Shown one piece after another: positions 1 to 9,701 of a stretch of DNA of 64,000 nt (position 1 is its first letter; the number at the start of each line of letters is the position of its first letter). The position numbers and the translations under genes are program-made. The DNA is from Gammaproteobacteria bacterium (GTDB taxonomy: Bacteria > Pseudomonadota > Gammaproteobacteria > Pseudomonadales > Azotimanducaceae), in assembly GCA_009841615.1 (NCBI GenBank), contig VXLL01000030.1, forward strand, positions 1 to 64,000, in the 5' to 3' direction. Below the pieces are notes generated by a model that saw only the letters and a program-made list of their open reading frames with translations, was not told the DNA's origin and ran no database searches.

Positions 1-450
1 TTTACTGCATGAGGATGTGGTATTAACTTCCGGTTGTTCATTCGGTGTTTTTTTCAGCAACCCGATGGAGGAAAGTCCGGCCACCACTGCGGTAACGAAA
101 GAAACCAGAGGCCGCACTATTGCCGCGACCCAACCAAACAAAGCGTTAGTGATGAGAATCGAGTCGACTCCGGTTTCGGGAGTGGTAATGAGAAAGGACA
201 TGCATGCAGATCGAGACGCGCCTTTGTGACGCATTTCGGCTACGACTGGAACCACCGAACAGCTACAAAGCGGTAGAGGTATTCCGATCGCTGCGCTGGA
301 TGAAACGGAAGCTAAGTTGTCTTTGCGTAACCAACGCAGGATAGCGTGGCGAGATACAAAAACATGAATAACGCCAGCCAGCAATAGACCCAGTAACAGC
401 CATGGAGGCAACTCGAGCAAGAGCTTTCCAAACTGTTCAATTTTTTCCAT
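1..450 (-). CDS. Permease, SO_0444/YraQ-type metal efflux family (3' end beyond window)
   Basis: This reading frame starts with ATG at 450 on the minus strand and stays open for 150 codons to the left edge, so only the N-terminal part is present. The protein begins MEKIEQFGKLLLELPPWLLL, followed by a hydrophobic helix. The diagnostic PLPLCSCSVVP motif lies near residues 70-80, and a TPETGVDS motif follows near residue 105. Both are hallmarks of the DUF318/SO_0444 family of membrane permeases linked to Cu/Zn efflux; the usual form is PLPLCSCGVVP, and here one Gly is Ser. The paired cysteines are presumed metal ligands. It would act in the inner membrane. No upstream partner is close: the next gene to the right, a secreted protease, ends at 620. 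The family call is confident; the substrate is inferred from the family. Confidence 0.85.
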   Translation of the reverse strand, partial: MEKIEQFGKLLLELPPWLLLGLLLAGVIHVFVSRHAILRWLRKDNLASVSSSAAIGIPLPLCSCSVVPVVAEMRHKGASRSACMSFLITTPETGVDSILITNALFGWVAAIVRPLVSFVTAVVAGLSSIGLLKKTPNEQPEVNTTSSCSK

Positions 451-619
451 CTAATACGTCAGTGCCGAGAGATACCGGTTCTACTTCAAGGGTAATAAAT
501 TATAAGTCCGTAAATAGCGTTGAATCGAGGGTGAACGCGTAGTCAAAAAGGGGTTTTTACCCTGTCGAGGCGCGAAAAAACGAATAGCTATATTCTCTCT
601 GTACAACCAAGCATATCGG

Positions 620-3600
620 TTACGACACATTTGGATTGAGCGGTTCACTGTCTTCTTCGTCAGGTACACCGTCGTTATCGTCGTCGTCGTCAAAGCGATT
701 GTCGATCCCGTCGTTGTCGGTGTCCAGCGGATATTCATCGTCGTCATTATCGATTCCATCACCGTCCGCGTCTTCATCGGAGTTGTCGCCTTTGCCATCA
801 AAGTCAGTATCAAACCACTCGGTAGCGTCGCGCGGAAACGCATCAAGCGTATCCCCGTACCGGTCACCGTCCCGATCTCTCCATTCCGTAGCGATCAGCG
901 GAAACCGGTCTCTCGAATCTACTCGACCATCCTGATCGTCGTCTTTGTCAATAGTGTCCTTGAGCCCATCGCCATCTTGATCGCCTGCTAAGTTATTAAT
1001 GCGACCAATTCGATCTTGTCTGCCATCAATCAAGTCCAACGGAGTCTGTTCAATTGAAAGTACCAGATAAACAACGCCTGGGTTTTGCCCTTCGTGCCCG
1101 ATTGCCGGGGCACCGATGGCGTAATCATTAACTCCATCTTGGTTAAGATCACCAATTTGCGCCACGGTTTGACCCAATCCGTCTAGAGCTTCGTGTCCAA
1201 GTATGAAGTTGAAGCTACCGAATCTAAATAGGCTCTGCTCGGCGCGCACGTATGCTCGGTTTGGACCATATCCCAAACGTTCCGAAGATTCGACCATTTG
1301 AGCGTAAGATGTGTGGAGCACACCACCAGTCTTTTCGTAATCGTCCGCTCCAAGAATCAGTTCGTGTTTTCCGTCGTTGTCAAAGTCAATGTCAGCAGTG
1401 AAGTTTGCGGCATATTCTGAGGAATGCCGTAACCCACGAATCATGTATGAACTCGGTTGTTCTCTCGCTAGGTCGAGTAGCACACGTTGATCGAGTACCG
1501 AGTCATCGAGGTCTGCACCGTCTAAATCCTGTCCCGATATCACGTACAGCACACCCAGACTTTCTATTTCTACAAGTAGCTCGTCTTTCCCGTCGCCATC
1601 CATATCTCCGTTTGCTTGTACTTCGATTCCTGATTCAATTGCTGGGTGGTCTGCTTCAATGGTGTAGGTATCGCGCACGATCGCAAAATTGAGATAGTCG
1701 AGGATGCCATCTTCAACGTTGTCAGCACGATCAATTTCCCGCAACTTCGCGAATGGAGTGATAAACACTGCTCCAAGATCACTATTCCCATAATGCCGCG
1801 CGCCTATCGTGATTTCGTTCGTTCCATCGCCATCGAAGTCGCCGTTAATCGATAAGCTACTACCGAGACGATCACCTGCGTCACCGTCAATACGCCACAA
1901 TCCTGTTGGGGAGACTGATGTATCAACATTAATGTTTGCGTTTCGAGTTGCAGATTGTTCATCGTTGTTTTGCAACATCGAGTCAAGAATTAGGTAAGCA
2001 ACGCCAGCATCGTTCGCATACCGATCTGCGCCAATTAGAAGATCGTCTTTCCCGTTGCCGTCGAGATCAGCGATCGAGAGACTTACACCGAAGTCACTTC
2101 CCGCCAGGGAATTCGTGAGTTTTATGGACTTGGTACCAATTCCAAAGTGTTCGACATCGATCAAGCGATTTTCTCTACCATCGGCTTGGTCAAGTGCTTG
2201 GAAGTCCTCTGAGTGCAGGATATAAACCGCACCGGACGGTAGACCTTCGTCGTTCATAGCACTAGTGGCTGCGATCACGAGTTCCTTATTACCATCACCA
2301 TCGATGTCGGCAACAGCTAAGGTAGAACCGAGCTTTGAACCCTCCCTGTTGATCACGAATTTCCACGAATCCGTGCCTTGCATCCATTGTTCCGCACTGA
2401 TCGATTGGTCCACCGAGCCATCCGCTGAATCGAGAGTCTGGAAATCCTTACTGGAAAGAATGTAGACAGCCCCCGAATTCTTGTGTTCGTCGTAGTCGTA
2501 CTCGGGAGCACCGACGGCAAATTCCTGGTGATTGTCGAAATTGATATCGCCGAGCGCAGTTATAGCATGTCCAAAACGATCATGTCGCACCTCGCCGGTA
2601 AGTTGATACGATCGTAAGTCACTCTTATTTGGATTGAGTGGAAACGGGTCATGCTCATCTAGGGTACCGTCACCGTCGTCGTCCGAGTCAGCGTTGTTTC
2701 CTATGCCATCGTCATCGGTGTCATAGGCTTCGTCAGGATCGTCTGGGAAGACATCGGAATTGTCCCCGACACCATCGCCGTCGGTGTCGGCAGTTTCGTT
2801 GGGATCTAGCGGAAATCGATCTGCGTTATCTCCGACTCCATCGCCGTCCGTGTCAGCAGTCTCGGTCGGATCAAAAGGAAATGCGTCCGCATTGTTGCCC
2901 ACTCCATCCAAATCGGAGTCAAGAACTTCTGTCGGATCTAAGGGATAGGAGTCGTAAGCATCGGGGATACCATCGCCATCATCATCGATGTCGGCAAAGT
3001 CACCCAAACCGTCTCCGTCGCTGTCTATCCAGTCGTTTGGATCATTTGGCAAAGCGTCGACATCGTCGACGAAACCATCACCATCGGAATCTAATTTGGA
3101 TTCGCGAATCGCCTCAAACTGCCATTGTACGGTGTTGATCGCGAGTGTGGCGTGTGCAGCAAATTCGTCTTCAATTTCGACTCCACAGTCGTGCCAAATA
3201 CACGAGTCAATGTCAGGATTCGAGAAAACGCTACTCTTGAATCCGCCGCGCGTGCTGTATGACATCACGGTATAAAATTGATCGGCTACTGAGTGCCCGC
3301 GAGCGAATCGCCAAGATCCAACTTCATTTTGAAATTCAGAATGACCTAACCCAAGTATGTGCCCCAGTTCGTGCGATGTCACATAGTTTTGACAACCAGT
3401 TATCACATAGGCCGTGTAGAGGCGGTCATGCTGAATCGGCATATAACCTTTCATTCCAATTCCATTGAGGTAGGTGTAGCCACAAATGTACCTGGGAGCA
3501 TCAAGTGCACCCATATAGACTACAGCCATATCCGCGCCATGTCGGTCGCCTTCCTTGTCATAGTCGAAAATATCGATTGACGCGAAGTTGTAGTAGTCAT

Positions 3601-4360
3601 TGATCTCAACGGGTTGAATTCCTACTAAGCGGAACCGTGCGGTGATTTCACTGTTGTTTAAGATGGAATTGGTTACCGCCATGAAGTGTCGGATTCTTGT
3701 GAACGGGTCCCCCTGGTGCGCGGCCGCAAAGCCAGGACTATATAGAGCTAGCACGTCGATTTCCGCACTCTCCGGTACGCTATTTGGATCCATCGGATCC
3801 GTTCCTTGTTCACGTTCGTTTAGATCGCTCACTCCGTCTTCATCAGTATCGGTGAGATAATCAATCGCATCGACCGAGAATGGTGTCGATAAGGGTGTAG
3901 CTTCCCCCGCTACCACTCGATCTTGATAACCACCAGACCGATTCCAGTTGCGATATAGCACGAACCGTAGGTAACCTGATTTCTGAAAAGTCGGGGAAAT
4001 GTCGACTGAGGGTGAAAAGGTACCGTAATAGGTATTTTTGTTAGTGCTACCGTTCGCTGGAATCGTCTCGCCGACTAGGACAGTACCGGCATAGTAGCCA
4101 TAAATGTCGTTCTTGTTCAAGTAGAAAAAAGCGTCTACCCGAACGCGTGACGTGTCTTGCTCTCGGAAGCTTCGAAAAGCCATTTCTATTTTCAAACGCC
4201 CATCTTCAGTACGTTCAAAAGTACACGGACACTCGATATATATGCGATTGGCGTTTGCGAAGATGTTGGGACTAGCGAAAGCAAACGAGAATACGAGCAC
4301 CAACGCACAGAGGTTGGAAATACAACCTCGCAAACTACACACTGAGTTTTGGATGTTCAT
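620..4360 (-). CDS. Secreted metzincin-like metalloprotease with TSP3 and FG-GAP repeats
   Basis: A 1246-aa exported protein. I start it at ATG 4360, because a TGGAGGGG ribosome site lies just before it and a signal peptide (hydrophobic core LCALVLVFSFAFA) follows at once; the frame also runs 24 codons further upstream. Around residues 327-338 it carries HELGHILGLGH, the HExxHxxGxxH zinc motif of metzincins, with a Met-turn (VMSYS) near residue 365. After this comes a run of thrombospondin type-3 calcium repeats (DxDxDGxxD), then several FG-GAP/integrin-alpha-like blades (DIDGDGNKELVIA and similar), then a second TSP3 run to the C-terminus. No sorting signal or barrel was recognised at the end. 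It lies 83 bp downstream of yejE on the same strand, probably as its own unit. Adhesion or degradation of extracellular protein is inferred. Confidence 0.85.
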   Translation of the reverse strand: MNIQNSVCSLRGCISNLCALVLVFSFAFASPNIFANANRIYIECPCTFERTEDGRLKIEMAFRSFREQDTSRVRVDAFFYLNKNDIYGYYAGTVLVGETIPANGSTNKNTYYGTFSPSVDISPTFQKSGYLRFVLYRNWNRSGGYQDRVVAGEATPLSTPFSVDAIDYLTDTDEDGVSDLNEREQGTDPMDPNSVPESAEIDVLALYSPGFAAAHQGDPFTRIRHFMAVTNSILNNSEITARFRLVGIQPVEINDYYNFASIDIFDYDKEGDRHGADMAVVYMGALDAPRYICGYTYLNGIGMKGYMPIQHDRLYTAYVITGCQNYVTSHELGHILGLGHSEFQNEVGSWRFARGHSVADQFYTVMSYSTRGGFKSSVFSNPDIDSCIWHDCGVEIEDEFAAHATLAINTVQWQFEAIRESKLDSDGDGFVDDVDALPNDPNDWIDSDGDGLGDFADIDDDGDGIPDAYDSYPLDPTEVLDSDLDGVGNNADAFPFDPTETADTDGDGVGDNADRFPLDPNETADTDGDGVGDNSDVFPDDPDEAYDTDDDGIGNNADSDDDGDGTLDEHDPFPLNPNKSDLRSYQLTGEVRHDRFGHAITALGDINFDNHQEFAVGAPEYDYDEHKNSGAVYILSSKDFQTLDSADGSVDQSISAEQWMQGTDSWKFVINREGSKLGSTLAVADIDGDGNKELVIAATSAMNDEGLPSGAVYILHSEDFQALDQADGRENRLIDVEHFGIGTKSIKLTNSLAGSDFGVSLSIADLDGNGKDDLLIGADRYANDAGVAYLILDSMLQNNDEQSATRNANINVDTSVSPTGLWRIDGDAGDRLGSSLSINGDFDGDGTNEITIGARHYGNSDLGAVFITPFAKLREIDRADNVEDGILDYLNFAIVRDTYTIEADHPAIESGIEVQANGDMDGDGKDELLVEIESLGVLYVISGQDLDGADLDDSVLDQRVLLDLAREQPSSYMIRGLRHSSEYAANFTADIDFDNDGKHELILGADDYEKTGGVLHTSYAQMVESSERLGYGPNRAYVRAEQSLFRFGSFNFILGHEALDGLGQTVAQIGDLNQDGVNDYAIGAPAIGHEGQNPGVVYLVLSIEQTPLDLIDGRQDRIGRINNLAGDQDGDGLKDTIDKDDDQDGRVDSRDRFPLIATEWRDRDGDRYGDTLDAFPRDATEWFDTDFDGKGDNSDEDADGDGIDNDDDEYPLDTDNDGIDNRFDDDDDNDGVPDEEDSEPLNPNVS

Positions 4361-4443
4361 TGCCCCTCCACTAACCGTGGGTGAGTGTGAAGCTGAATGC
4401 ACTACGCGCAAGTGACGTTGTACTATCGTCACTGAGCCCGCGT

Positions 4444-5523
4444 TTATGCGGTTTGAAACAATTTGCGAGGATCAAACGCGTCGCGCACAGCCTCACCAAT
4501 AAATATCAACAGACTGAGCATTGTTGCCAGAACAAAAAAGGAAGTTAGACCCAACCAGGGTGCGTGCAAGTTGTTCCTTCCTTGGCTAAGTAGTTCTCCT
4601 AGTGATGGAGATCCTGGCGGCAGTCCGTAACCCAAGAAATCCAAGGAAGTCAACGCCGTAATCGAACCAATCATCACGAACGGTAAAAACGTCAGCGTAG
4701 CCGTCATTGCGTTCGGTAAGACGTGTTTAAACATGATCACTGAATTGTTAACTCCTAAACTTTTGGCAGCGCGCACGTACTCAAAGTTCCGCGTTCGCAA
4801 AAACTCCGCGCGGACGACGCCAACCAACGACATCCACTCGAATAGAAGTAACAGACCGAGCAGCAACCAGAAGCTTGGATTAAATATGCTCGCGAGAATT
4901 ATGAGTAAAAACAACCGCGGCAGCCCGGACCAGATCTCAATAAAACGTTGGAAGAACAGATCGATCCACCCCCCAAAATATCCTTGCACTGCACCCGCGG
5001 CTATTCCGACAATTGAAGACAAAGTAGTGAGAATGATCCCAAACCACAAAGATATTCGGAATCCATAGATCACCCGAGCGAGTACATCTCTCCCGGTGTC
5101 GTCGGTCCCGAGCAGATTTTCACCGGATGGTTTGGCTGGATTAGAGTCCTCTCTACCGAAATTGATCGTTTTATGGGAAAAGCGTATTGGTGGCCACAAC
5201 ATCCAACCCTTCTCGTTGATCATGTCTTTTACTTCTTGTTCGCGATATTCAGCTTCTGTTTGAAAAAAACCGCCGTAGGTGGTTTCTGGGATCGGTTTTT
5301 GAAATACGGGGAAGTAGAGTTTTCCGTCATAGCTGACGATCAAGGGCTTCTCGTTTGCGATGAGTTCAGCGAAGAGAGATACTACGAACAATGTCGTAAG
5401 AATCCAGAAGGACCAATATCCGCGTTTATTCCGTTTAAAGTTTTGTAGTCGTCGTTTCGTCAGTGGAGATAGCTTCATCCGGTTTCTAAAGCGACGCCAG
5501 ATCGATATCTGTGTATCCACCAT
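4444..5523 (-). CDS. yejE: YejE-type ABC peptide transporter permease
   Basis: A 359-aa inner-membrane permease of the oligopeptide/microcin C importer family. A long basic N-terminus is followed by a helix near residues 37-55, a large periplasmic loop and a BPD_transp_1 core. The EAA-type loop that contacts the ATPase is visible as YVRAAKSLGVNNSVIMFKHV. The start ATG at 5523 overlaps the yejB stop as TAATG, so translation of the two permeases is probably coupled. Together with yejB and yejA it should form the membrane and binding components of a peptide importer. The ATPase (yejF) that normally follows yejE is absent: the next gene is an unrelated secreted protease. The ATPase must therefore be supplied from elsewhere, or the transporter is incomplete. 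Confidence 0.92.
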   Translation of the reverse strand: MVDTQISIWRRFRNRMKLSPLTKRRLQNFKRNKRGYWSFWILTTLFVVSLFAELIANEKPLIVSYDGKLYFPVFQKPIPETTYGGFFQTEAEYREQEVKDMINEKGWMLWPPIRFSHKTINFGREDSNPAKPSGENLLGTDDTGRDVLARVIYGFRISLWFGIILTTLSSIVGIAAGAVQGYFGGWIDLFFQRFIEIWSGLPRLFLLIILASIFNPSFWLLLGLLLLFEWMSLVGVVRAEFLRTRNFEYVRAAKSLGVNNSVIMFKHVLPNAMTATLTFLPFVMIGSITALTSLDFLGYGLPPGSPSLGELLSQGRNNLHAPWLGLTSFFVLATMLSLLIFIGEAVRDAFDPRKLFQTA

Positions 5524-6629
5524 TAGGTTGCACGACTCTCAAAATCGATTCTGGGATCAACGAAGGTATAGGTTAGATCTCCTATTAAGTTCATCACTAG
5601 ACCCAGTAGCGTGAAGAAGTACAAAGTCGCAAACATTACCGGATAGTCGCGGTCGATTACCGCTTCAAAACCGAGCAGTCCAAGACCCTCTAAATTGAAA
5701 ATAATTTCAATCAACAACGACCCAGTAAACAAGATTGCTACAAACGCTCCGGGAAATCCTGCGATCACAATCAACATCGAATTTCGAAATACGTGACCGA
5801 ACAGTACTCGCCGTTCTTTTAGCCCCTTGGCACGGGCCGTAAGTACATATTGTTGATTGATTTGGTCAATGAACGAATTCTTAGTCAGAAAAGTGAGAGC
5901 TGCAAACCCTCCAATTACCATGGCAAAGACAGGAAGTACTAGATGATGAGCGCGATCCAACAACTGCTCGAAAAAGGACATTTCCCCGTGGTTCTCCGAG
6001 ACTAACCCCTGTAACGGAAACCAGTCGAAGTAACTCCCACCTGCAAAGAACACGATCAACATTACCGCGAACATGAAAGCTGGTATGGCATTCCCGATAA
6101 TGACAATCGCGCTGGTCCAGACGTCAAAACGTGTGCCATCCCAAACAGCCTTACCAACTCCCATTGGGATCGAGAATAGGTATACGATTATCGTGGTACA
6201 CAACCCAAGTGAAATCGATACGGGCATCCTCGAAAGGACCATTTCAACCACGGTTTTATCGCTAAAGAAACTAGTGCCGAAATCGAATTTGAGATAGTTC
6301 CCAATCATGAGAAAGAACCGTTCCCACAGTGGTTTATCAAAACCAAACTGCTTTTCAAGTTTTGCGATGAATTCGTCGTCTAGGCCCTCGGCACCGCGGT
6401 ATCTTGACGTACCGCTGGAACCCATTGCTCCAGATACATCAGTTTGAACCTCTCCCGCCGCGGCATTCGTTATTCGAGAAGTTGCGGTCATATCAGGATT
6501 GGTGAGTTCCGAGATAATCTGTTCAATCGGACCTCCTGGAGCAAACTGAATCACAATGAAATTGATCACCATGATCCCAAATAGCGTTGGGATGATTAGT
6601 AGCAGTCTGCGAACGACGTATGCTAGCAT
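5523..6629 (-). CDS. yejB: YejB-type ABC peptide transporter permease
   Basis: A 368-aa permease starting MLAYVVRRLLLIIPTLFGIM, the typical first helix of DppB/YejB proteins. An extended periplasmic segment (about residues 40-115) is followed by the conserved permease core. The EAA loop YVLTARAKGLKERRVLFGHV and the C-terminal DPRIDF segment fit YejB well; full-length members of the family are about 360 aa. It lies between yejA (71 bp upstream) and yejE (one-base overlap) on the minus strand. It is expected to pair with YejE as the translocation pore for peptides, and for microcin C in Escherichia coli. Confidence 0.93.
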   Translation of the reverse strand: MLAYVVRRLLLIIPTLFGIMVINFIVIQFAPGGPIEQIISELTNPDMTATSRITNAAAGEVQTDVSGAMGSSGTSRYRGAEGLDDEFIAKLEKQFGFDKPLWERFFLMIGNYLKFDFGTSFFSDKTVVEMVLSRMPVSISLGLCTTIIVYLFSIPMGVGKAVWDGTRFDVWTSAIVIIGNAIPAFMFAVMLIVFFAGGSYFDWFPLQGLVSENHGEMSFFEQLLDRAHHLVLPVFAMVIGGFAALTFLTKNSFIDQINQQYVLTARAKGLKERRVLFGHVFRNSMLIVIAGFPGAFVAILFTGSLLIEIIFNLEGLGLLGFEAVIDRDYPVMFATLYFFTLLGLVMNLIGDLTYTFVDPRIDFESRAT

Positions 6630-6700
6630 CGTTCTCTAATTACCCGACCATCTTCGATAGGTTCACATCTACTTCAAAGACAGTTTTGTTACTCACTCGG

Positions 6701-8530
6701 TCACAATCCATGACTCTCTGCTTTGGCTTCATCGTACCACCAAGTCGATATCCCAGTAGTGTAGATGGGCCGAGTTTCCGGTTGCCCAAATTTATCCCAC
6801 CAAAGTAGCCGAAACGAGTCGATGTGCCACGCAGGAATGACATAGTGGTTCCAGAGTAGCACACGATCAAGCGCGCGACAGACCACGATCAGTTCTTCCC
6901 TAGTCGTCGCCGCCACGATTTTCTCTATCAATTCATCAACCACGGGGTTTTTAATCCCAATGTGGTTATCACTGGCAGCTTGATCCGCGGCTTCGGATCC
7001 CCAGTCGCTTCGCTGTTCATTTCCGGGAGAGAGGGACTGCTGGAAGACGTGGACGATAATGTCAAAGTCTCTTTCGTTGTTCCTTCGGTGTATATAGTGA
7101 GATTGCTCGACGGTCCTTATCGATGCGGAAATTCCAACCCTGTCTAAATTCTCCTTAAACGGTGTAATAATTCTTTCAAAGCCTGACGATCCTAAGAGAA
7201 ATTCGATCTCCATTACCTCGCCAGTGTCCTCGTGCGTGAGTCTGTTATCTTTAATCTTCCATCCGGCTTCGTCCAGCAACATGACTGCCTTACGAAGATT
7301 GTCCCTATTGTTGCCACTTCCATCCGTGGAAGGCAGGGTGTACTCTTCGGTGAATACTTCTTCTGGCAGTTGGTCTCTGTATGGACTCAAGATATCGTAT
7401 TCTTCTTCAGATATCAAACCGCGTGCAGCCATATCGGAGTTTTCAAAGAAGCTCTTGGTCCGAGTGTACTGGCCATAAAACAGTTTTTCGTTCGACCATT
7501 CGAAATCAAAACAGTACGCTAACGCTCGTCGTACCCTTGGGTCTTGAAATTTAGTCTTGCGGATGTTGAAGATGAACGCTTGCATACCAGCTGGACGCTT
7601 GTGTTTGAGTAACTCCTTCTTCACCCGTCCTTCATGAAGTGCTGGAAAATCGTAGGCTTTTGCCCACTTGATGCTTGAATTCTCTAGTCGTACGTCGTAC
7701 TCGCCAGCTTTAAATGCTTCGACCGCTATCTCAGAATCTCGGTAGTAATCGTATCGAAGGAAGTCAAAGTTGTTTGTACCTACGTTTACGGGTACATGTT
7801 CACCCCAGTAATCCCGATCTCTTTCCAGTACAACATAGCGACCAGCTTCAAATGATGAGATTTTGTAAGGACCGCTGGAAACTGGAGGTTCGAGTGTGGT
7901 CTTTTCAAAGTCCCGATCCTTCCAATAGGCTTTAGAAAGGACAGTGAGTTGACCCACAATTTGAGGAAGCTCGCGATTTGGTGGTCCATCAAATTCAAAC
8001 TTTATAGTGAGTGGGTCAATCACAATGACGTTCGAAATATTCTTGTAGTAGTGCGCGTAATGAGGGGCTCCATGGTCGAAGAGTGTATGAAAGCTAAATT
8101 TGACATCTTCAGCAGTTATCGGTGTACCATCACTGAACCGCGCTTCCGAACGTAAATAAAAGATCGCAAATGACAGATCTTCCGCGACTTCAAGAGACTC
8201 GGCTATCAATCCGTATTGTGATTGAATATCATCCTCGGCAGTCGTCATCAATGACTCGTAAAGATTACCTCCAGCTAACCCTGCAGCGTAGTCTCCTTTC
8301 GCAGTGTATGGATTAAAAGTATCGTATCCGCCAATCACCGCATACGTCAAAGTACCACCCTTTGGGGCGTCTGGATTAACGTAGTCAAAATGTTCGAAGC
8401 CAGGGCCGTATTTCGGGATATATCCTAGAGTGGTGGCGTGCATTTTCTTGGTCTTAACTTCGTCGCTCATTCCCACACAACAAATTAAAACGGCAATGGC
8501 TAGGATGAATGTGTTTTTTACAATCTTCAT
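6701..8530 (-). CDS. yejA: YejA-type periplasmic peptide-binding protein
   Basis: A 609-aa extracytoplasmic solute-binding protein of family 5. The N-terminus is a signal peptide (MKIVKNTFILAIAVLICCVG). The mature protein opens with LGYIPKYGPGFEHFDYVNPD and APKGGTL, characteristic of YejA, and continues through SBP_bac_5 landmarks such as ARFSDGTPITAEDVKFSF. Its length matches the family. ATG at 8530 is preceded by AGAGGAG at an 11-base spacing. It is the first gene of a minus-strand yejA-yejB-yejE unit and should deliver peptides to the permeases in the periplasm. The genomic order A-B-E agrees with the enterobacterial operon except for the missing yejF. Confidence 0.93.
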   Translation of the reverse strand: MKIVKNTFILAIAVLICCVGMSDEVKTKKMHATTLGYIPKYGPGFEHFDYVNPDAPKGGTLTYAVIGGYDTFNPYTAKGDYAAGLAGGNLYESLMTTAEDDIQSQYGLIAESLEVAEDLSFAIFYLRSEARFSDGTPITAEDVKFSFHTLFDHGAPHYAHYYKNISNVIVIDPLTIKFEFDGPPNRELPQIVGQLTVLSKAYWKDRDFEKTTLEPPVSSGPYKISSFEAGRYVVLERDRDYWGEHVPVNVGTNNFDFLRYDYYRDSEIAVEAFKAGEYDVRLENSSIKWAKAYDFPALHEGRVKKELLKHKRPAGMQAFIFNIRKTKFQDPRVRRALAYCFDFEWSNEKLFYGQYTRTKSFFENSDMAARGLISEEEYDILSPYRDQLPEEVFTEEYTLPSTDGSGNNRDNLRKAVMLLDEAGWKIKDNRLTHEDTGEVMEIEFLLGSSGFERIITPFKENLDRVGISASIRTVEQSHYIHRRNNERDFDIIVHVFQQSLSPGNEQRSDWGSEAADQAASDNHIGIKNPVVDELIEKIVAATTREELIVVCRALDRVLLWNHYVIPAWHIDSFRLLWWDKFGQPETRPIYTTGISTWWYDEAKAESHGL

Positions 8531-8722
8531 AATGGCGTGGCTCCTCTTGGCAGGTCGTTAAAAAGACATCGATCTGTCAGCTTTCTCTCTGGAGTCAAAC
8601 AGTGAGTTCGACAATCTACATTGTAAAGTATATCTGAACGTATAAGGGCGAGATTAGCACTAAACTCAACAATTTTCTAAGCAACAGTCGAGGTTGGCGT
8701 TTCATCAATCGCTACCTGATGT

Positions 8723-9382
8723 TCAGTCAATTGGAGGCAAATTTCGTATTCGCCGAACGTGAGCCTGCAGATCGGGTATCGCACGATTGAGAATACCATC
8801 GTGGGCGATCCGATTCAATCGATAGATCGCTTGGACGAGGCTTGGATACCACTGCCAATGACCCAGTAATTCACCGTTTTCATCGTAACAACATTCCTCG
8901 CGATTCGCTAGCGTAGGTAACAGTGCAGTGGACTTTTCGTTGAACGATTCGACTTGTGCCTCGAGAAGTGCCAGACCGAAACTCCCAAGAATAATTTGCC
9001 GCACTATTTTGGCATCTAGAGCCTCAAAGTGTCGACTGTTGAAAGCCGCGTCAACCAATGATCCTTTATAGACGAAGATTAAGTCACTGGGAGGAATGTC
9101 CGGTCGATTTCCTTGAGCTATTTCGTCCACAACCTTCAAGTGTTTGTCTAGTTTACGTTTCTCCTCTTCAAGCGACTCTACTAGAATGCCGAGCTCAACA
9201 GCGAAGTTTTCGTAATGTTGTATTCGTATGTCGCGTTCTCTTTGATTTTCTTGATAGCCGGTCAGCACGAACGCTAGATATACGCCGAGAAACACGATGA
9301 AGAACTCAAACAGATACTTGAAAAGCTCTAGTTTGGTGACTCTTTTAACTAGCTCGAGTACAGACGCTAGAAACGTTTTCAT
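8723..9382 (-). CDS. Single-pass membrane protein with coiled-coil segment
   Basis: A 219-aa protein of unknown function. One hydrophobic helix lies at about residues 24-45 (YLFEFFIVFLGVYLAFVLTG), followed directly by NQRERD and a charged, probably coiled-coil stretch (LVESLEEEKRKLDKHLKVVD, about residues 70-90). The pattern of a helix with IVFLGVYLA followed by a basic/acidic turn resembles DUF6090-like bacterial membrane proteins; I offer that only as a resemblance. The start at 9382 has a CGGAG site 8 bases upstream. It lies 192 bp upstream of yejA on the same strand and probably has its own promoter. Confidence 0.7.
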   Translation of the reverse strand: MKTFLASVLELVKRVTKLELFKYLFEFFIVFLGVYLAFVLTGYQENQRERDIRIQHYENFAVELGILVESLEEEKRKLDKHLKVVDEIAQGNRPDIPPSDLIFVYKGSLVDAAFNSRHFEALDAKIVRQIILGSFGLALLEAQVESFNEKSTALLPTLANREECCYDENGELLGHWQWYPSLVQAIYRLNRIAHDGILNRAIPDLQAHVRRIRNLPPID

Positions 9383-9701
9383 GGGAGTGCTCCGGAGATT
9401 TCAACGAAATCCTATTCTATCAACCCGATTCGTCAAACGGAGACTCAAATGGCAGGTTACAAAGAGGGTACTAGATATGGTTTGAACGCTACAGTGAACG
9501 CAGTCTGACAGATTATCCTTTAAGCAACTTTCATCGAGAAGGTTCAGGTGCGATGTGAAGTGTTTGTAGACATTAATAATTGCACTGAAATGGACTAGTC
9601 AGCCAATCCTTTTCATTGGCAGGAACTTTCTTTGAAAAACCTCTCGCAACCTAGACTATTCTGGCATTATCGTTGCTTGTAGTCTTATTGGAGGTAACGC
9701 T
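9383..9701. other. Intergenic region between divergent genes
   Basis: About 320 bp separate a minus-strand membrane protein from the plus-strand TM2 gene, so the region should hold two divergent promoters. A TTGAAA at about 9632 and a TATTCT about 19 bases further on are a weak promoter candidate for the TM2 gene. I see no further gene or strong repeat. Confidence 0.4.

Noticed and set aside
481..867. A 128-codon minus-strand frame overlapping the metalloprotease 3' end
   Set aside because: It is an alternative frame of the same TSP3 repeat DNA (Thr/Met-rich artefact).
2638..3138. A 166-codon plus-strand frame with His/Arg-rich sequence
   Set aside because: It is the antisense shadow of the Asp-rich TSP3 repeats of the secreted metalloprotease.
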